This document shows positions 62,700 to 64,000 of a stretch of DNA of 64,000 bases, one piece after another. Position numbers and translations under genes: made by a program. This stretch comes from Marivita sp003149565 (GTDB lineage: Bacteria > Pseudomonadota > Alphaproteobacteria > Rhodobacterales > Rhodobacteraceae), in NCBI RefSeq assembly GCF_965216415.1, contig NZ_CBDCFU010000002.1; one strand, written 5' to 3'. The notes beneath the pieces are model-generated. The model saw nothing but the letters and a program-made list of their open reading frames with translations. It did no database searches and had not been told where the DNA came from. Position 1 is the stretch's first letter. Each line of letters opens with the position of its first letter.

Positions 62700-63638
62700 T
62701 CAGAGGTCTCGCAAAACCTGCTCCAACCTTTCAGACAGCGCATAGAACCGAGCGGGATCGGCCACCGCCACGTCATATCCCATCGCAGACACGGCACCAA
62801 AGGGGTACAGGACGGCGTAGGCCCCTGTTTTTGGTCCAAACGGGATGGAAATGGCTCCGGCATGGGACATCCGGACACCCTCCTCGCGGACCTCGAAATT
62901 CATGCCGAGCCCGTAATAGCTGTCTTGGGCACGCTCCGCACGGGGCAACGCCAGCGGATCGCGTCCCACCCGTCCTTGGGGCCCAAACCAGTACCACAAG
63001 AGCCTTGCATGATCTGCCATTGACATACGCCATCCTCCCCAGGCCGCATAAGCGCCAAAGCGGGGAGACAGGGTGGCAGACACACCCGCGGGGTCGAGTA
63101 CCCGCGCCTGGCAGGCGTCGACATAGCTTTGCCCGGTCGTCACTTCGATAATCCGGCCCAGAAGAGCGTAATTCTCGTTGTTATACGAAAATGCACCGCG
63201 CGTGCCGCGCTGACGGCTGCGATTCAGGACGATATCTGTCACATGTACGTGACGTGGCTGCGCCTCGTTCAGCCAGAACCCCATACGCAACTGTGTCGAA
63301 TCCCGGCCTATCCCGGAGGTATGGGTAACCAGCTCGGAGACTGTCGCTGGTGGCGCCGCTCTATGCAGCGCGTCGGCCAACGTGGTGTCCCAATCCAAAC
63401 GTCCCTCATCCACCAAAGACAGAACACAAAGGGCTGTGATCGCCTTTGAATTAGAGGCAAGATCCATCGGTCTGTCAGCGTCCAACCCGTGACTGGGCAC
63501 GCCATCGGTCAGCACCTGCATGGCAGTGGCATCTGCACCGGAATCCTGCGCCCAATCGGAAAACAGACTGACCGGATCCTGGGCAAGGCCGGGTGTTGCG
63601 GCAGAAAAACCCAGCAAAAAAGCCAGAAGACGTTTCAT
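62700..63638 (-). CDS. Beta-lactamase/penicillin-binding-protein-like serine hydrolase
   Basis: 312 residues. Signal peptide MKRLLAFLLGFSAATPGLA (1-19). The serine nucleophile motif SNSK (about 62-65) and the Tyr-Asn motif in FSYNNENYALLGRIIEV (about 150-166) define the class C-type fold; a third motif is in MSHAGAIS (about 262). Such proteins act as esterases, peptidases or D,D-carboxypeptidases, not usually as resistance enzymes. The start codon lies in the loop of the upstream terminator hairpin, and there is no clear ribosome site, so expression may be gated by RNA structure. Confidence 0.88.
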   Translation of the reverse strand: MKRLLAFLLGFSAATPGLAQDPVSLFSDWAQDSGADATAMQVLTDGVPSHGLDADRPMDLASNSKAITALCVLSLVDEGRLDWDTTLADALHRAAPPATVSELVTHTSGIGRDSTQLRMGFWLNEAQPRHVHVTDIVLNRSRQRGTRGAFSYNNENYALLGRIIEVTTGQSYVDACQARVLDPAGVSATLSPRFGAYAAWGGWRMSMADHARLLWYWFGPQGRVGRDPLALPRAERAQDSYYGLGMNFEVREEGVRMSHAGAISIPFGPKTGAYAVLYPFGAVSAMGYDVAVADPARFYALSERLEQVLRDL

Positions 63639-63648
63639 GTCTTCTGGC
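63616..63648 (-). terminator. Intrinsic terminator overlapping the start of the serine hydrolase gene
   Basis: GCCAGAAGAC (63648-63639) pairs perfectly with GTCTTCTGGC (63631-63622) around a 7-base loop ATGAAAC, followed by six Ts (63621-63616). It is 41 bases after the proS stop and is the natural proS terminator. The loop contains the next gene's ATG. Confidence 0.88.
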
Positions 63649-63688
63649 TAGCAAATCAAAGGTCGCCCGTTCAAGGGACGGGCCCGGA

Positions 63689-64000
63689 TCAAGCGGTGGC
63701 TATACCGTAAATGGCTGCAATCCGCGCAATCGCCTGTTCGGGCGGCAGTTCTTCGCTGTCAACGGTTCTGCGCGACGTGAGTTCCACCACACCGTTCTTG
63801 AGCCCGCGCGGACCGACCGTAATGCGCCACGGCAGGCCAATCAGGTCCATCGTGGCGAACTTGCCCCCTGCCCGTTCGTTGCGGTCGTCGTAGAGCGGTT
63901 CGAGGCCAATCGCGGTGAGGCTGCCGTAAAGCGCCTCACAGGCTGCGTCAGCTTCTTCATCACCCTGCTTGAGATTGACGATGCCGCAATGGAACGGCGT
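63689..64000 (-). CDS. proS: Prolyl-tRNA synthetase, C-terminal part (gene runs off window)
   Basis: The last 103 residues of ProRS, anticodon-binding domain: FHCGIVNLKQGDEEAD, LEPLYDDRNERAGGKFATMD, LIGLPWRITVGPRGLKNGVV, then a tail ending in YGIATA. The gene begins beyond 64000. These blocks are typical of the bacterial-type enzyme that ends without a eukaryote-like extension. A terminator follows 41 bases after the stop. Confidence 0.95.
   Translation of the reverse strand, partial: TPFHCGIVNLKQGDEEADAACEALYGSLTAIGLEPLYDDRNERAGGKFATMDLIGLPWRITVGPRGLKNGVVELTSRRTVDSEELPPEQAIARIAAIYGIATA

Overview
The window reads as chromosome of an alphaproteobacterium of the Rhodobacteraceae (Roseobacter group). 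This is inferred from protein resemblance and gene order, not from a marker search: GC-rich coding sequence, a glyQ / FkbM methyltransferase / DUF6446 / glyS operon followed by a PPDK-like gene and a SleB-type hydrolase, a folB-folP-glmM cluster, malate synthase G, a Hint-domain protein, and several conserved small proteins. About 60 genes are supported. Most are housekeeping or core metabolism and are tightly packed.

Layout. 0-2.1 kb: polar amino-acid ABC transporter, cut by the left edge. 2.4-5.5 kb: glnE and a small partner, then an intergenic stretch with REP-like palindromes and a sulfotransferase. 6.6-13.8 kb: envelope genes (a KAS / ACP / LpxD trio, an L,D-transpeptidase, a DUF882 peptidase-like protein, a GDSL autotransporter). 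14.1-26.5 kb: a large divergent catabolic locus. 26.6-30.1 kb: an accessory-looking patch with two unknown genes, about 1.5 kb without supportable genes, a DUF1330 gene and tRNA-Arg(CCG). 30.2-43.5 kb: glcB, photolyase plus DUF2256, pepN, an acyltransferase, a transglycosylase, gatB, bolA and a J-domain protein. 43.7-49.5 kb: class V aminotransferase, Hint protein, two Lrp regulators divergent from ilvC, a microprotein and an EamA transporter. 49.5-64 kb: an apparently dead trypsin-like protein, the glyQS operon, a PPDK-like protein, SleB hydrolase, folate genes, glmM, a serine hydrolase and the end of proS.

The most interesting system is the 14.3-26.5 kb locus. One arm encodes a sugar-type ABC importer, a PfkB kinase and a HAD hydrolase. 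The other encodes a protein resembling the DXR-like (DRL) reductoisomerase of Brucella, both subunits of an acetoin-dehydrogenase-type TPP E1, an AcoC-type E2 (lipoyl domain, E3-binding domain, alpha/beta hydrolase) and a SorC-family regulator. 1-Deoxy-D-xylulose 5-phosphate is an acyloin, the substrate type of acetoin dehydrogenases. The gene set therefore fits a catabolic MEP pathway run backwards: import and phosphorylate 2-C-methylerythritol or deoxyxylulose, oxidise to DXP, and cleave to acetyl-CoA plus glyceraldehyde 3-phosphate. This is a hypothesis from gene content only.

Other points: a trypsin-like protein that has apparently lost all three catalytic residues; a FolB fused to a decayed amino-acid-kinase domain; a PPDK whose ATP-grasp half is degenerate; a terminator hairpin that holds the next gene's start codon in its loop; a two-copy twin-hairpin element directly 3' of stop codons; and an imperfect copy of the tRNA-Arg 3' end 1.7 kb from the tRNA, which could mark an old integration event.
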